A stretch of 12,487 bases of DNA from Bacillota bacterium (GCA_023434855.1 JAEYSJ010000176.1:1-12487); one strand, 5' to 3'; positions 1-7,069 are shown, counted from the stretch's first letter. A program made the numbers and translations. The notes: a model not told the origin generated them from the letters alone.

Positions 1-423
1 CGGCTTGATGAACTTCAGGCCGCTTTCTTACGGGTAAAACTTCGCTATTTAGATGCCTGGAATAACCGGCGTTCAGCAGTGGCCCAAAAATATTACAATT
101 ATTTTTTCCATACCGGCATAATATTGCCCTATGTCCCACCCTATGCCAGACCCATCTGGCATACATTTGTCATCAGAACAGACAAACGGGACGAATTACA
201 GCAGTTCTTAACCAACACCGGGATTGGCACACATATTCATTATCCCATTCCACCGCACCTTCAGGAGGCCTATGCAGGTACTGATTACCACAGAGGGCAA
301 TTTCCCCTCAGTGAGCAGCTGGCAAAAGAGATCCTCAGCCTGCCTATAGGTCCCCATCTTGCCGATGAACAAGTTGAAACAGTTGCAGCGGCAGTCAACA
401 ATTTTTTCGAAGTATCGTGTTGA
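1..423 (+). CDS. DegT/DnrJ/EryC1-family sugar aminotransferase (C-terminal part)
   Basis: The frame is open from base 1 and ends at TGA 421-423, leaving the last 140 residues of a protein usually 360-380 long. It opens with RLDELQAAFLRVKL, the segment that closes the large domain in PLP-dependent sugar aminotransferases. The small domain follows, with WHTFVIRTDKRDEL and the signature GIGTHIHYPIPPHLQEAY, which is typical of the FdtB/WbpE-like branch that puts an amino group on nucleotide-linked 3-keto or 4-keto deoxysugars. The catalytic lysine lies upstream of the window. A GTG at 79 is internal, because homology continues above it. The likely role is cytoplasmic synthesis of an amino-deoxysugar for a surface glycan, which fits the acyltransferase and ACP genes further right. 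The exact sugar cannot be told from this fragment. A family A repeat begins about 40 bases after the stop. Confidence 0.88.
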   Translation, partial: RLDELQAAFLRVKLRYLDAWNNRRSAVAQKYYNYFFHTGIILPYVPPYARPIWHTFVIRTDKRDELQQFLTNTGIGTHIHYPIPPHLQEAYAGTDYHRGQFPLSEQLAKEILSLPIGPHLADEQVETVAAAVNNFFEVSC

Positions 424-463
424 GAACGAAAAAAAGCCGCTATCGCGACTTTGGAATACGTCT

Positions 464-636
464 AACCACAGAGGACACAGAGGACACAGAGGGTTATTAT
501 TAATACACTTATTCCCAGCACGTCCTGATCTCAACGTACTACTTCGCCCACAATTAAAGTCATTTAATATCCCGATCTGATGCGGGAATATATATTCGTG
601 CCGTTCCACTCCGTGTCCTCCGCGTACTCCGTGGTT
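464..636. repeat. Family A palindromic repeat, copy 1 (173 bp)
   Basis: The left arm at 464-493 starts aaccacagaggacacagagg and consists of 9-bp units. The right arm at 606-636 is its imperfect inverse, ending in ctccgtggtt. Between them lies an AT-rich core with a smaller hairpin (CCCG/CGGG, about 571-590). The left arm carries CAGAG and the right arm CTCCG, so most mismatches are A opposite C on the plus strand but U-G wobbles in a minus-strand transcript. Similarity to copies 2 and 3 extends outside the arms: upstream around ctttggaatacg, and downstream through about 685 with copy 3. The element fills the space between two convergent genes (aminotransferase and kinase), together with an unexplained stretch at 637-726. 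It encodes no protein, so it is a non-autonomous repeat rather than an insertion sequence. Confidence 0.85.
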
Positions 637-726
637 CAAAACATTTGCACCAAGCTGACTACCGTCCCAAAAACATATACTTCTAGTGCATATATTAAGA
701 TAACTACACGTCACACACAGAGCACA

Positions 727-2106
727 CTAACTAACCGTGTCTGGCGCAACGAGTACAGGCCAGGTGTGCTGCTCTTGCAGGTTTTTGGGAAAGCTAAATG
801 AGAAAACAGCTCCTTCATCAACCTTTCCAGTCAGCCAGGCTTTCCCATTATGTCTTTTTAAAATCTTTTGACTAATTGTAAGCCCCACACCGGCTCCTTC
901 AAATTCATTATCGGAATGTAATCTTTCAAAAACGCCGAAAAGCCTGGAAGAATACCGCATGTCAAAGCCTGCACCATTATCCTTTACGGAAATAATGTAA
1001 TAATCATCGGCTTCTTTTGTCTCAACCTCAATGACTGCCTGCTCCCGGTTACGGGTAAATTTCAAAGCATTTGAAAGAATATTATGGACAAGCAGCTTTA
1101 TCATCACAAGGTCACCGCGAATAACAGGAAGCTGTTTTATCTTAAAATCCACCTGTCTTTCGGGTTGAAGTTTTATCAGTTCATCATAAACTTCGCGAAA
1201 CAAAGGCTCCAATGGAATATTTTTAACTTCTATCGGCATTTTGGCCATTTTAGAAAGTTCCAGTAAATGATTAGTGATATTAATCACTTCCACTGACTTA
1301 TCCTGAATATGACCAATTAATTCATGGCCGTTATCGTCAAGCTTGTCTGAGTGATCACGGGCGAGATATCCGCATAATTTATTAATTAATAATAAAGGTG
1401 CTTTTAAATCATGGGATACGGAATGACAGAAGTTGTCGAGTTCCCGGTTGGCTTGCTGCAGACTTCCAAAGTGCTCTTCTTTAGTAATTAAATCCGCTCT
1501 TGTTTTCTCGAAATATACTAATAAAATACCAGATGCAATAACGAGTCGTAGGATACCGGCAACTGAAATAACCCATCGCGGAAAAGACATATCACTAAAT
1601 AAAAAAGGTACTGTAGCTGTGCAAATCCCCCAAAGGATGAATGCATATCCAGTAATATAATTTCCTACTCCTTTTATCTGCAACCTACAAATAAATATTC
1701 TGCCCATATCAAACAGCATTATAGCGCTAAGCCATGCAGGAGGAACCAATTTCCAGAATACAGATACTTTCATTAAAGTAAAACTAATACTTAGTATGGA
1801 AGTAAAGGCAGCACCATATAACCAGAATTTGTTTATAGACTTTTTAATAAAAAGATAAGCGCTATATAGAAGTACTGTGGCGCAAGTAATATAAAACATT
1901 TGGTAAGCAATACAATTTAACATCGAATTTTTCCAATCTAATATCCCACAATCAAATATAGCAATTCGAGCAAAATGTAGAAGCCAGCCTAATATCCATG
2001 CCCCCATATGTGACTCGCGGTATATGCCATAAAGATATACATAGATAAATAGCATAAGAATTGTTCCAGTCATCGCGCATAAAGTAGACAAATAAACAAA
2101 GTCCAT
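727..2106 (-). CDS. Seven-helix membrane sensor histidine kinase
   Basis: 459 residues. The first 200 are very hydrophobic and form about seven membrane segments (roughly 3-27, 36-53, 63-87, 95-113, 117-140, 149-170, 177-199), with almost no extracellular domain. A short linker with no HAMP or PAS domain follows. The HisKA domain has the H-box SVSHDLKAPL with phospho-acceptor His232. The ATPase domain has the N-box HNILSNALKF (342-350), G1 DNGAGFD (376-382), the F-box FGVFERLH and G2 GAGVGLT (404-410), so it looks catalytically complete. The H-box resembles those of phytochrome-like kinases. A sensor with so little outside the membrane is likely to detect something in the bilayer, such as a lipid or acyl compound, but this is inference. 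The start ATG follows ggag at a normal distance. The likely partner is the response regulator at 3595. Confidence 0.93.
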   Translation of the reverse strand: MDFVYLSTLCAMTGTILMLFIYVYLYGIYRESHMGAWILGWLLHFARIAIFDCGILDWKNSMLNCIAYQMFYITCATVLLYSAYLFIKKSINKFWLYGAAFTSILSISFTLMKVSVFWKLVPPAWLSAIMLFDMGRIFICRLQIKGVGNYITGYAFILWGICTATVPFLFSDMSFPRWVISVAGILRLVIASGILLVYFEKTRADLITKEEHFGSLQQANRELDNFCHSVSHDLKAPLLLINKLCGYLARDHSDKLDDNGHELIGHIQDKSVEVINITNHLLELSKMAKMPIEVKNIPLEPLFREVYDELIKLQPERQVDFKIKQLPVIRGDLVMIKLLVHNILSNALKFTRNREQAVIEVETKEADDYYIISVKDNGAGFDMRYSSRLFGVFERLHSDNEFEGAGVGLTISQKILKRHNGKAWLTGKVDEGAVFSFSFPKNLQEQHTWPVLVAPDTVS

Positions 2107-2126
2107 AATATTTCTCCATTAACAAT

Positions 2127-2132
2127 ATTATA
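2127..2132 (-). promoter_or_regulatory. Possible -10 box for the histidine kinase gene
   Basis: On the minus strand the sequence reads TATAAT exactly, about 20 bases before the kinase ATG. No good -35 hexamer lies 16-18 bases upstream, so an activator may be needed or the match may be chance in AT-rich DNA. Confidence 0.3.
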
Positions 2133-2136
2133 CAAT

Positions 2137-2153
2137 TGGTTATTAATGGTTAT
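2137..2153. promoter_or_regulatory. Direct repeat GGTTATT-aat-GGTTATT upstream of the kinase
   Basis: Two identical heptamers sit at 2137-2143 and 2147-2153, ten bases apart, that is on the same face of the helix. They lie just upstream of the candidate -10 box of the kinase gene. A related ggttata occurs near 2236. Same-face direct repeats are common binding sites for response regulators. The region is AT-rich, so chance is possible. Confidence 0.3.
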
Positions 2154-2190
2154 TTAGGTATAAAAGCTAAAAATCCTTCAATACCCATAA

Positions 2191-2229
2191 TAAAAAAATC
2201 GTAGCCTGTCTTCTTAACAGATACGATTT
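2191..2229 (-). terminator. Rho-independent terminator of the GNAT-CNB gene
   Basis: Read on the minus strand after the stop at 2281, AAATCGTA plus CTGT pairs with ACAG plus TACGATTT around a short loop. The 3' arm runs into TTTTTTTATT (plus-strand 2191-2200). This separates the acyltransferase gene from the kinase gene downstream on the same strand, so the two are probably separate transcription units. Confidence 0.75.
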
Positions 2230-2280
2230 CTTCAATGGTTATAATTATTTTAAACACCAAGCAAAATAGTATAAATACCG

Positions 2281-3408
2281 CTAATTCAAATTTTGCAAAA
2301 TCTTATCGGCAATATCAGGATAAGATCGACGGAATTTCAGGAAAAAATGATAAGATAACACTAATATTTCTGTATCAGTTGCTGCCATAACACTGTTTGA
2401 ATGCTTAGTGCGATTTGGTATACCATTGCCACCAAAGTGCTGCCCGGGAATAACTTGATTAACATCAGGTGAATCGTTAGAGTACAGTTCTCCAGAAAGC
2501 AAGATAGTAATTTCCTGGCTTACATCTTCGCGTGTCACAATGTAACTGCCTTTAGGACATTGAACAACAACACTACAACGGGATAACAATTTTTTTGCTG
2601 CTGCTTGGGATAAGCCTGCTAATATTGGCATAACTTCATTGGGAGGATGTCCTAACCGAACACGAAGGGTTGTCCAAAGTTTTTCTTCGGATATGAGTTG
2701 GCTATTTGCAATATTAGCAGTTTCAGAAAACTGAGAACGAAACCATTTTACAACGCTGTTGTTTTGCCTTTTTCCTTTGGCAAGGGCTGAATTTAAAAAA
2801 GGAGAGTTTACCTTTTTTAAATGATGAATATCTTCAGGAATTATAACAAAACTAGTTGCTACGCCAAAACTAGGTTCTACAGTATTTTTGCCAATACGGC
2901 GGTATCCATAATGTTCGTAAAGTGGGAGTAAGTAGAAATTAGAATTTCCAAACCCAAAATGCACTTGATTATCGCAATATTCCTCAAACACTTTGGTCAT
3001 TAGCATACTAAATACAGGCAACTTGCGACATGATGGAGCTACCATGCCCTTTGAAGCGAGTCCAAAATTATAGTTTTTTTGTCCATTGTAAAATAGCAGA
3101 AATCTATCCATAGAATACGTTTCTACTATTTCAGAAGAAAAATCTGATATCTGTCCTATGTTTACTCTTACTGTTCCGATATATTCTGATCCAATTTTTG
3201 CATAAAACACTGTACCCCATCCATCCAAATCATCATACAGAAGTTTGTTGACATGATCGACATTCACAAGTTTGTATGATATTTCTTCTGCATAAATCCG
3301 ATACCTTAGCCGATAGACCTCTCTTTTCTCCTCAGACGTGGTTGCTTTTCCAATTATTATTGCCTCCTCTTGTGACGGTAACGATATTGCCTGGACATAA
3401 TTTTTCAT
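2281..3408 (-). CDS. GNAT / autoinducer-synthase-like acyltransferase fused to a cyclic-nucleotide-binding-like domain
   Basis: 375 residues with no membrane segment. Residues about 20-200 have the layout of the FeeM / acyl-homoserine-lactone-synthase-like branch of the GNAT fold: VYRLRYRIYAEE (31-42), the strand EYIGTVRVNIG, the block GLASKGMVAPSCRKLPVFS (116-134), FGFGNSNF, and LYEHYGYRRIGK (163-174). Enzymes of this branch usually take acyl chains from acyl-ACP. Residues about 262-372 resemble a CRP-type sensor domain: ILAGLSQAAAKKL, then KGSYIVTREDVSQEITILLSGEL, then PGQHFGG and DTEILVLS. No helix-turn-helix follows. The Glu and Arg that normally hold the cyclic nucleotide are not found (GQHFGGN and KHSNSV in their place), so cAMP binding is doubtful. 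Known cAMP-gated acetyltransferases (mycobacterial Pat) have the domains in the opposite order. An aaggag site precedes the ATG. The substrate is unknown. Confidence 0.87.
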   Translation of the reverse strand: MKNYVQAISLPSQEEAIIIGKATTSEEKREVYRLRYRIYAEEISYKLVNVDHVNKLLYDDLDGWGTVFYAKIGSEYIGTVRVNIGQISDFSSEIVETYSMDRFLLFYNGQKNYNFGLASKGMVAPSCRKLPVFSMLMTKVFEEYCDNQVHFGFGNSNFYLLPLYEHYGYRRIGKNTVEPSFGVATSFVIIPEDIHHLKKVNSPFLNSALAKGKRQNNSVVKWFRSQFSETANIANSQLISEEKLWTTLRVRLGHPPNEVMPILAGLSQAAAKKLLSRCSVVVQCPKGSYIVTREDVSQEITILLSGELYSNDSPDVNQVIPGQHFGGNGIPNRTKHSNSVMAATDTEILVLSYHFFLKFRRSYPDIADKILQNLN

Positions 3409-3594
3409 AAATCACTTCTCCTTTACATTTTATTGGGAAATTTTACATATTCCCCAAATTACTTCCATAATATAGCAATATATTTTTTTTGGCAATATCT
3501 ATGGAAATATAAGGAATTTTGTGATACACTTATTTAACTGAAGTCAGTTACATTTTCTATTGAGCAGAACTTAGCTGTACCGGAGGCAAACGGC
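3409..3594. promoter_or_regulatory. AT-rich divergent intergenic region (shared control region)
   Basis: These 186 bases separate two divergent genes (GNAT-CNB to the left, YesN-like regulator to the right) and must hold the promoters of both. An imperfect inverted repeat, TTGGGAA at 3433-3439 with TTCCCCAA at 3450-3457, lies just upstream of the acyltransferase start. A cleaner palindrome lies at 3535-3550. For the regulator, TACACT around 3523 is a weak -10 candidate. No convincing complete sigma-A promoter could be fixed. Confidence 0.45.
3535..3550. promoter_or_regulatory. Palindrome TAACTGA-AG-TCAGTTA, candidate operator
   Basis: Perfect 7-bp arms around AG, 45 bases before the regulator's ATG and just downstream of the weak -10-like TACACT. 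This is the position expected for an operator, such as one for autoregulation, but no protein can be assigned to it from sequence alone. Confidence 0.4.
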
Positions 3595-4656
3595 ATGTAT
3601 AAAGTATTGATTGTAGATGATGACAAAACAGAAAGATACATGCTCAGACAATTTCAAAAGTGGGAAAATTATGGGTTCGTTATTGAAGATGAGGCACGTG
3701 ACGGCAAAGAGGCCTTAATAAAACTATCCGCGCAATCCTATGATCTAATAATTACCGATATTCGAATGCCTGGTATGGATGGAATCGCATTACTCAATGA
3801 GATTAAAATGAAGAATTTAGATGTTTGTTTAATGTTGCTGAGTACCTTTAACGATTTTGAATATGCGCAACAAGGTATCCGCCTTGGCGTAATTGACTTT
3901 ATTGCCAAACCGGTGGATGATGCCGCCCTCTGTGGATCGCTGGACCGAATTAAGAAACACCTGGATGAAAAAAAGATAACCCAATCCAGATCAATTGAAA
4001 ATAATCTTCGGGCTTATTGCCTGGAGAACCAGGAAAGAAAGCTGGCTGACCTGATGCTCGCCGGTAGTCCCACGGTTATAGATGAAGCGGCAAACACTTG
4101 CCTGGAACTGGTCCAAATGCAGGATCAGGACCTTGTTAAGACAAGTCTGCTATTAGAAAAAATGCTCGTAAACTTAAGCGAAAAGATTTACAAACTTTTC
4201 CCCTGTTTGGCAGCCCTTGAAAAGCTTACTTTTGACAATGCTTTAAGTAATGCAGCTGCTTTTGAGGAAATCAGGGAGAAGTTTTTAAATAGCATCAGTA
4301 TCATGTTGGCGGTCATTACGAAATACGAACTGCACCACCTGGACAGCGTAGTGAAAAAAACCTGCCAATATGTGATGCAGCATGTTGAAGAAGATGTAAA
4401 ATTAGATAATATTGCTAATGAAGTACACATTAGCAGCAGTTATATCAGCAAACTGTTTAAACAAAAAACCGGATGTAATTTCACCGATTATGTAATAAAA
4501 GTTAAAATGGAACATGCCAAACAGCTTTTACGGTCAGGGGAATACAAAAACTATGAAATAAGTGAAAAGCTTGGTTACAGTAGCCCAGACTACTTTTGCC
4601 ATTTATTTAAAGACTATACAGGGTATACGCCGATTGAATTCAGGAAAATGAAATAA
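3595..4656 (+). CDS. YesN-type response regulator (REC + AraC-type HTH)
   Basis: 353 residues. The receiver domain spans about 1-120, with the acidic pocket VDDD (7-10), phospho-acceptor Asp55 in ITDIRMPGMDG, Ser83/Thr84 and Lys105 in IAKP, so it should be phosphorylatable. A helical linker (about 120-250) follows. The C-terminal AraC domain (about 252-353) has a first helix-turn-helix near 270-289 (LDNIANEVHISSSYISKLFK) and a second near 319-338, and ends with the typical FKDYTGYTPIEFRKMK. Such proteins activate or repress sugar-uptake, cell-surface or developmental genes, usually paired with a membrane kinase. The only kinase here, at 727-2106, is a candidate partner, though YesN-type regulators more often pair with YesM-type kinases with a HAMP domain. 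The ATG follows cggagg at 8 bases. A terminator stands right after the gene. Confidence 0.95.
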   Translation: MYKVLIVDDDKTERYMLRQFQKWENYGFVIEDEARDGKEALIKLSAQSYDLIITDIRMPGMDGIALLNEIKMKNLDVCLMLLSTFNDFEYAQQGIRLGVIDFIAKPVDDAALCGSLDRIKKHLDEKKITQSRSIENNLRAYCLENQERKLADLMLAGSPTVIDEAANTCLELVQMQDQDLVKTSLLLEKMLVNLSEKIYKLFPCLAALEKLTFDNALSNAAAFEEIREKFLNSISIMLAVITKYELHHLDSVVKKTCQYVMQHVEEDVKLDNIANEVHISSSYISKLFKQKTGCNFTDYVIKVKMEHAKQLLRSGEYKNYEISEKLGYSSPDYFCHLFKDYTGYTPIEFRKMK

Positions 4657-4680
4657 ACTAGATAGATTTAAGATAATATA

Positions 4681-4728
4681 AAACCAGTCTGCACTCGCTA
4701 TGAGTTATGCAGACTGGTTTATTTAATG
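4681..4728 (+). terminator. Terminator of the response regulator gene
   Basis: A perfect 13-bp stem, AAACCAGTCTGCA (4681-4693) with TGCAGACTGGTTT (4708-4720), starts 24 bases after the stop codon. A further ACTC/GAGT pairing in the loop and a T-rich tail (ttatttaat) follow the intrinsic terminator pattern. The regulator is therefore a single-gene unit. Confidence 0.8.
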
Positions 4729-4783
4729 TAAATAATATACATAATTTTAGGGTGAAATTGCCAATTTTTTGTGTTCATTTTTG

Positions 4784-4825
4784 TTGGATTGAAGGTTAAA
4801 ATGGGGTATATATGAGAGATATATA
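4784..4825 (+). promoter_or_regulatory. Probable promoter of the 66-residue protein gene, with an overlapping palindrome
   Basis: TTGGAT at 4784-4789 and TATATA at 4807-4812 are 17 bases apart, the ideal sigma-A spacing, about 50 bases before the ATG at 4861. The -10 box lies inside an inverted repeat, TATATAT-GAGAG-ATATATA (4807-4825), which could be an operator. The DNA is AT-rich, so part of this may be coincidence. Confidence 0.45.
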
Positions 4826-4860
4826 TAAAGTAATAATTATTGAATGGGAAGTAGATTACT

Positions 4861-5061
4861 ATGAGAACGATTTACAGCAATAAAAACATTATTGTTGAGC
4901 AGTTTATAAGCAGAATTGAAGAATTGTGTGATGAAATTAGCAAATACGAAAACGATGCGCCTGATCATCTCATTCAGGAAATGGAAACTCTTCTTGATGC
5001 GTTCACGAAATACCGCTATGGAAAAATAGGGTTAAATGCTATCAAAAACTTAAATATTTAA
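4861..5061 (+). CDS. Small helical protein, possibly Spo0E-like (66 aa)
   Basis: 66 residues, charged and almost entirely helix-forming, with a hydrophobic pattern suited to a two-helix hairpin: FISRIEELCDEISKYE (15-30), a short turn with a proline (NDAPD), then LIQEMETLLDAFTKYR (37-52). The layout and length recall Spo0E-like aspartyl-phosphate phosphatases, which dephosphorylate sporulation response regulators. However, the hallmark SQELD motif reads IQEME here, so the assignment is weak. The gene has its own candidate promoter, a modest gggaag ribosome site and a downstream terminator, and it sits directly after a response regulator gene, all of which support a real monocistronic gene. The function is otherwise unknown. 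The tail KIGLNAIKNLNI shows no recognisable motif. Confidence 0.62.
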   Translation: MRTIYSNKNIIVEQFISRIEELCDEISKYENDAPDHLIQEMETLLDAFTKYRYGKIGLNAIKNLNI

Positions 5062-5120
5062 GAAATTCTGGTAACATCTGCCCAATGTATTGCACTTTAG
5101 CTGATCAGTAGAATAAGCAG

Positions 5121-5188
5121 CCCCTGAAGTCTTCTGCCGAGATTTTTTACTTACCTCGACAGCAGGACCTCAGGGGATATATTTTTTC
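5121..5188 (+). terminator. Terminator between the small gene and the convergent acyltransferase gene
   Basis: An imperfect stem of about 21 bp runs from cccctga...cgag (5121-5141) to ctcg...tcagggg (5155-5176), followed by a T-run (5182-5187) on the plus strand. It lies between convergent genes and may also end transcription from the right, though the minus-strand tail is less U-rich. A second small inverted repeat, GCAGG/CCTGC (5190-5210), abuts the stop codon of the next gene. Confidence 0.7.
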
Positions 5189-5210
5189 CGGCAGGTAAAA
5201 CCTCCGCCTG

Positions 5211-6155
5211 CTAAATATCCAATTCATAGAAATCGTGCACTATCGCTCTTGCGCCAAAGCCTTCTTTTTGGGCAATTAAGCCGGTATTTAAAAACCGTCC
5301 CTGTTGCTCGTTAGAAATGCCAAAATCAAAGTATGTTTTATCCCTATATATTTCAGTAATTAAATAATTAACAACTAAGTCAAGAGCGCCTGCAGACCGC
5401 CCTTCCTCAGAGCTTGCCAGATACTGGGCATGAGCAACATGGTAATTTTCAAATATAAGCATCCCGGCCACAATATTTTCCGCTTTTTTGGCCACATATA
5501 ATTTAATATTATTGGCAAAGCGTTGTGCTAACAGTTTTATTTCCTGTAGGGAATGAACCGGCCTGGTGTCATGATGTGTTGCCAAATTTCCAGTTAAAAC
5601 ATCCCAATATTCATCATACTCTTCACTTGGCATGACAATTATATTTTCCCTTTCCGCCTTTTTGACGGCCCGTTTGCGACGTTCCTGATAGGGATAGCGA
5701 TTTGCCAAATATATTGAGGTCGAAACATCCCGGCGAGTCAATTTAGCGTCATTTACAAACAAAGCATATCTGTCTTCTTCCGCAGGATACCGGTGATAAA
5801 TATATGGGATACATTTATAAACCAAAGTACGAATGTTATTCGCTTTTAAAAATGCTCGTACAGCCGAGAAAACATCCAGCATCTTCTCTGTTGTCATATC
5901 CTCAGCTGCCAAAAACCCGCCAAAGGTCAATCCGCCATGAGAATAGACTTTATTCTCTGCAAGAACAATATTAGCAGGCATAACTGCTAATAATCTTTCT
6001 TTGGCATCATATACGAGTAAGGAATAATCTTTAAACCTATCCGCATGATAATCCATATAGTCACGGTAAAATAAGAAAGATCCATTTTTGGATTTTTCCA
6101 CAAAGCCATCCCATAAAAGCTTATAATCGTCACAATATGGCCGTACTGTCACCAT
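5211..6155 (-). CDS. FemAB/GNAT-like acyltransferase of a glycan locus
   Basis: 314 residues from ATG 6155. The pattern is that of the large FemAB/BioF2-like (GNAT_6) acyltransferases common in capsule and O-antigen loci: an N-terminal half with FVEKSKNGSFLFYRDYMDYH and MPANIV, then a basic stretch RYPYQERRKRAVKKAERENI (about 152-171), then the core strand YVAKKAENIVAGMLIFENYH, and the end YFDFGISNEQQGRFLNTGLI with QKEGFGARAIVHDFYELDI. Such proteins transfer an acyl or aminoacyl group to a sugar or peptide; the donor here is unknown. Start choice: TTG 6179 and ATG 6173 also lie in frame, but ATG 6155 gives the family's usual beginning (MVTVRPY) and a 7-base ATGGTGA overlap with the preceding gene's TGA, a sign of translational coupling. 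It is the last gene of the minus-strand cluster. Confidence 0.85.
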   Translation of the reverse strand: MVTVRPYCDDYKLLWDGFVEKSKNGSFLFYRDYMDYHADRFKDYSLLVYDAKERLLAVMPANIVLAENKVYSHGGLTFGGFLAAEDMTTEKMLDVFSAVRAFLKANNIRTLVYKCIPYIYHRYPAEEDRYALFVNDAKLTRRDVSTSIYLANRYPYQERRKRAVKKAERENIIVMPSEEYDEYWDVLTGNLATHHDTRPVHSLQEIKLLAQRFANNIKLYVAKKAENIVAGMLIFENYHVAHAQYLASSEEGRSAGALDLVVNYLITEIYRDKTYFDFGISNEQQGRFLNTGLIAQKEGFGARAIVHDFYELDI

Positions 6156-7069
6156 GATACTAATTTCGCCCATCCGCAACCGGTTTTACCAAACCGATTG
6201 CCATTATAAAACATATAATACCGGTCATTAACAGGGATAACCGCAGAATAACAAACTGTTTCCGCATCCCAGCCTGCCGCCGATACATCCATGCCGATAA
6301 GTTCATCTTCCCGCACCCAATCAATACCGTCGTAACTTTCGGCATATCCCAGGCGATAGCCTAAATTTTTAACCCGGATGGAATAGAACATCTTATATTT
6401 TTCGCCATGCTTTACAATATACGGCCTGCCAAAACCATGTTCATTTTGGTTCTGGATATCAATACACACCTTGCCTTGTTTATCCCAATGAATCCCGTCT
6501 TGAGACTCAAGGTAATTGACGGTGTATACCGGCAAATCTTTTCCATTAATATTTAACCACCGGTCACCGGCTACATACCACATGCGAAATACCCCGTTTT
6601 CCCGCAGCACGAAAGGCCCGCAGCGAAAAAATAATTCCCGGTCACTGCGTTCCAAGACCGGGGTTTTCTGTACCCGCCGGAAAGAGTTTCCCCCATCTTC
6701 GCTAATTGCTAAGCCGGTTAATAAACGATAGCGAATTCTCGTTCCCAGTTCAAAGCCCACATAATATAAAAATTTCCGGCCATCCGGCAACGTAACGATA
6801 CTTGTTGCCACTACCCCATTTTCGTCAAATGTGCCCGGCTGCCCGATATCAAGTATTGGCAAGCTGGCAACAGCAAGCACTTTACCGGGGTTGTCTGCCT
6901 GTACATCAATGTAACTAACCCGGCCAATCCCTTCCTGATCACAGACGGAAATATAAACCCGCAATGTCTCACTATCAAGAAATTCCGGCGTAGGAATCAT
7001 CGCATGAGTTTGTGACCAGGGCTGCCGTCCATCTGCTACGTAGATTAGCCCTCGTTTACTCCACTGCAT
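6149..7069 (-). CDS. Five-bladed beta-propeller, glycosidase-like protein (GH43/GH32/GH130-like fold)
   Basis: 306 residues with no signal peptide, so probably cytoplasmic. Repeated blade signatures are visible: GLAISEDGGNSFRR (about 119-132), YLESQDGIHWDKQG (187-199) and YAESYDGIDWVRE (242-254), alternating with strands such as CGPFVLRENGVFRMWYV (150-166), GRPYIVKHGEKYKMFYS (214-230) and VIPVNDRYYMFYNG (278-290). This is the pattern of five-bladed propeller sugar-acting proteins. Similar genes without proven activity are frequent in surface-polysaccharide clusters. Catalytic acids cannot be assigned with confidence; Asp and Glu occur at the blade edges (RSDRELFFRCG, NEHGFGRPY, WDAETVCYSA). 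It could be a hydrolase, a phosphorylase or a sugar-binding protein. A ggagagg site precedes the ATG. Its stop overlaps the next gene's start, so the two probably act together. Confidence 0.8.
   Translation of the reverse strand: MQWSKRGLIYVADGRQPWSQTHAMIPTPEFLDSETLRVYISVCDQEGIGRVSYIDVQADNPGKVLAVASLPILDIGQPGTFDENGVVATSIVTLPDGRKFLYYVGFELGTRIRYRLLTGLAISEDGGNSFRRVQKTPVLERSDRELFFRCGPFVLRENGVFRMWYVAGDRWLNINGKDLPVYTVNYLESQDGIHWDKQGKVCIDIQNQNEHGFGRPYIVKHGEKYKMFYSIRVKNLGYRLGYAESYDGIDWVREDELIGMDVSAAGWDAETVCYSAVIPVNDRYYMFYNGNRFGKTGCGWAKLVSW

Noticed and set aside
359..580. Open frame with repeated His-Arg-Gly (NHRGHRGHRG)
   Set aside because: It is the translation of the 9-bp units of repeat copy 1, overlaps the aminotransferase end and has no ribosome site.
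464..636. Repeat copy 1 as a CRISPR array
   Set aside because: The 9-bp units are contiguous with no unique spacers, and the arms are inverted rather than direct arrays.
208..714. 168-codon minus-strand open frame across the aminotransferase end and repeat copy 1
   Set aside because: Its composition is set by the repeat and the antisense of a real gene; it shows no domain and no ribosome site.
4188..4430. 80-codon minus-strand frame inside the response regulator gene
   Set aside because: It is antisense to a complete REC-AraC protein, with no start signals.
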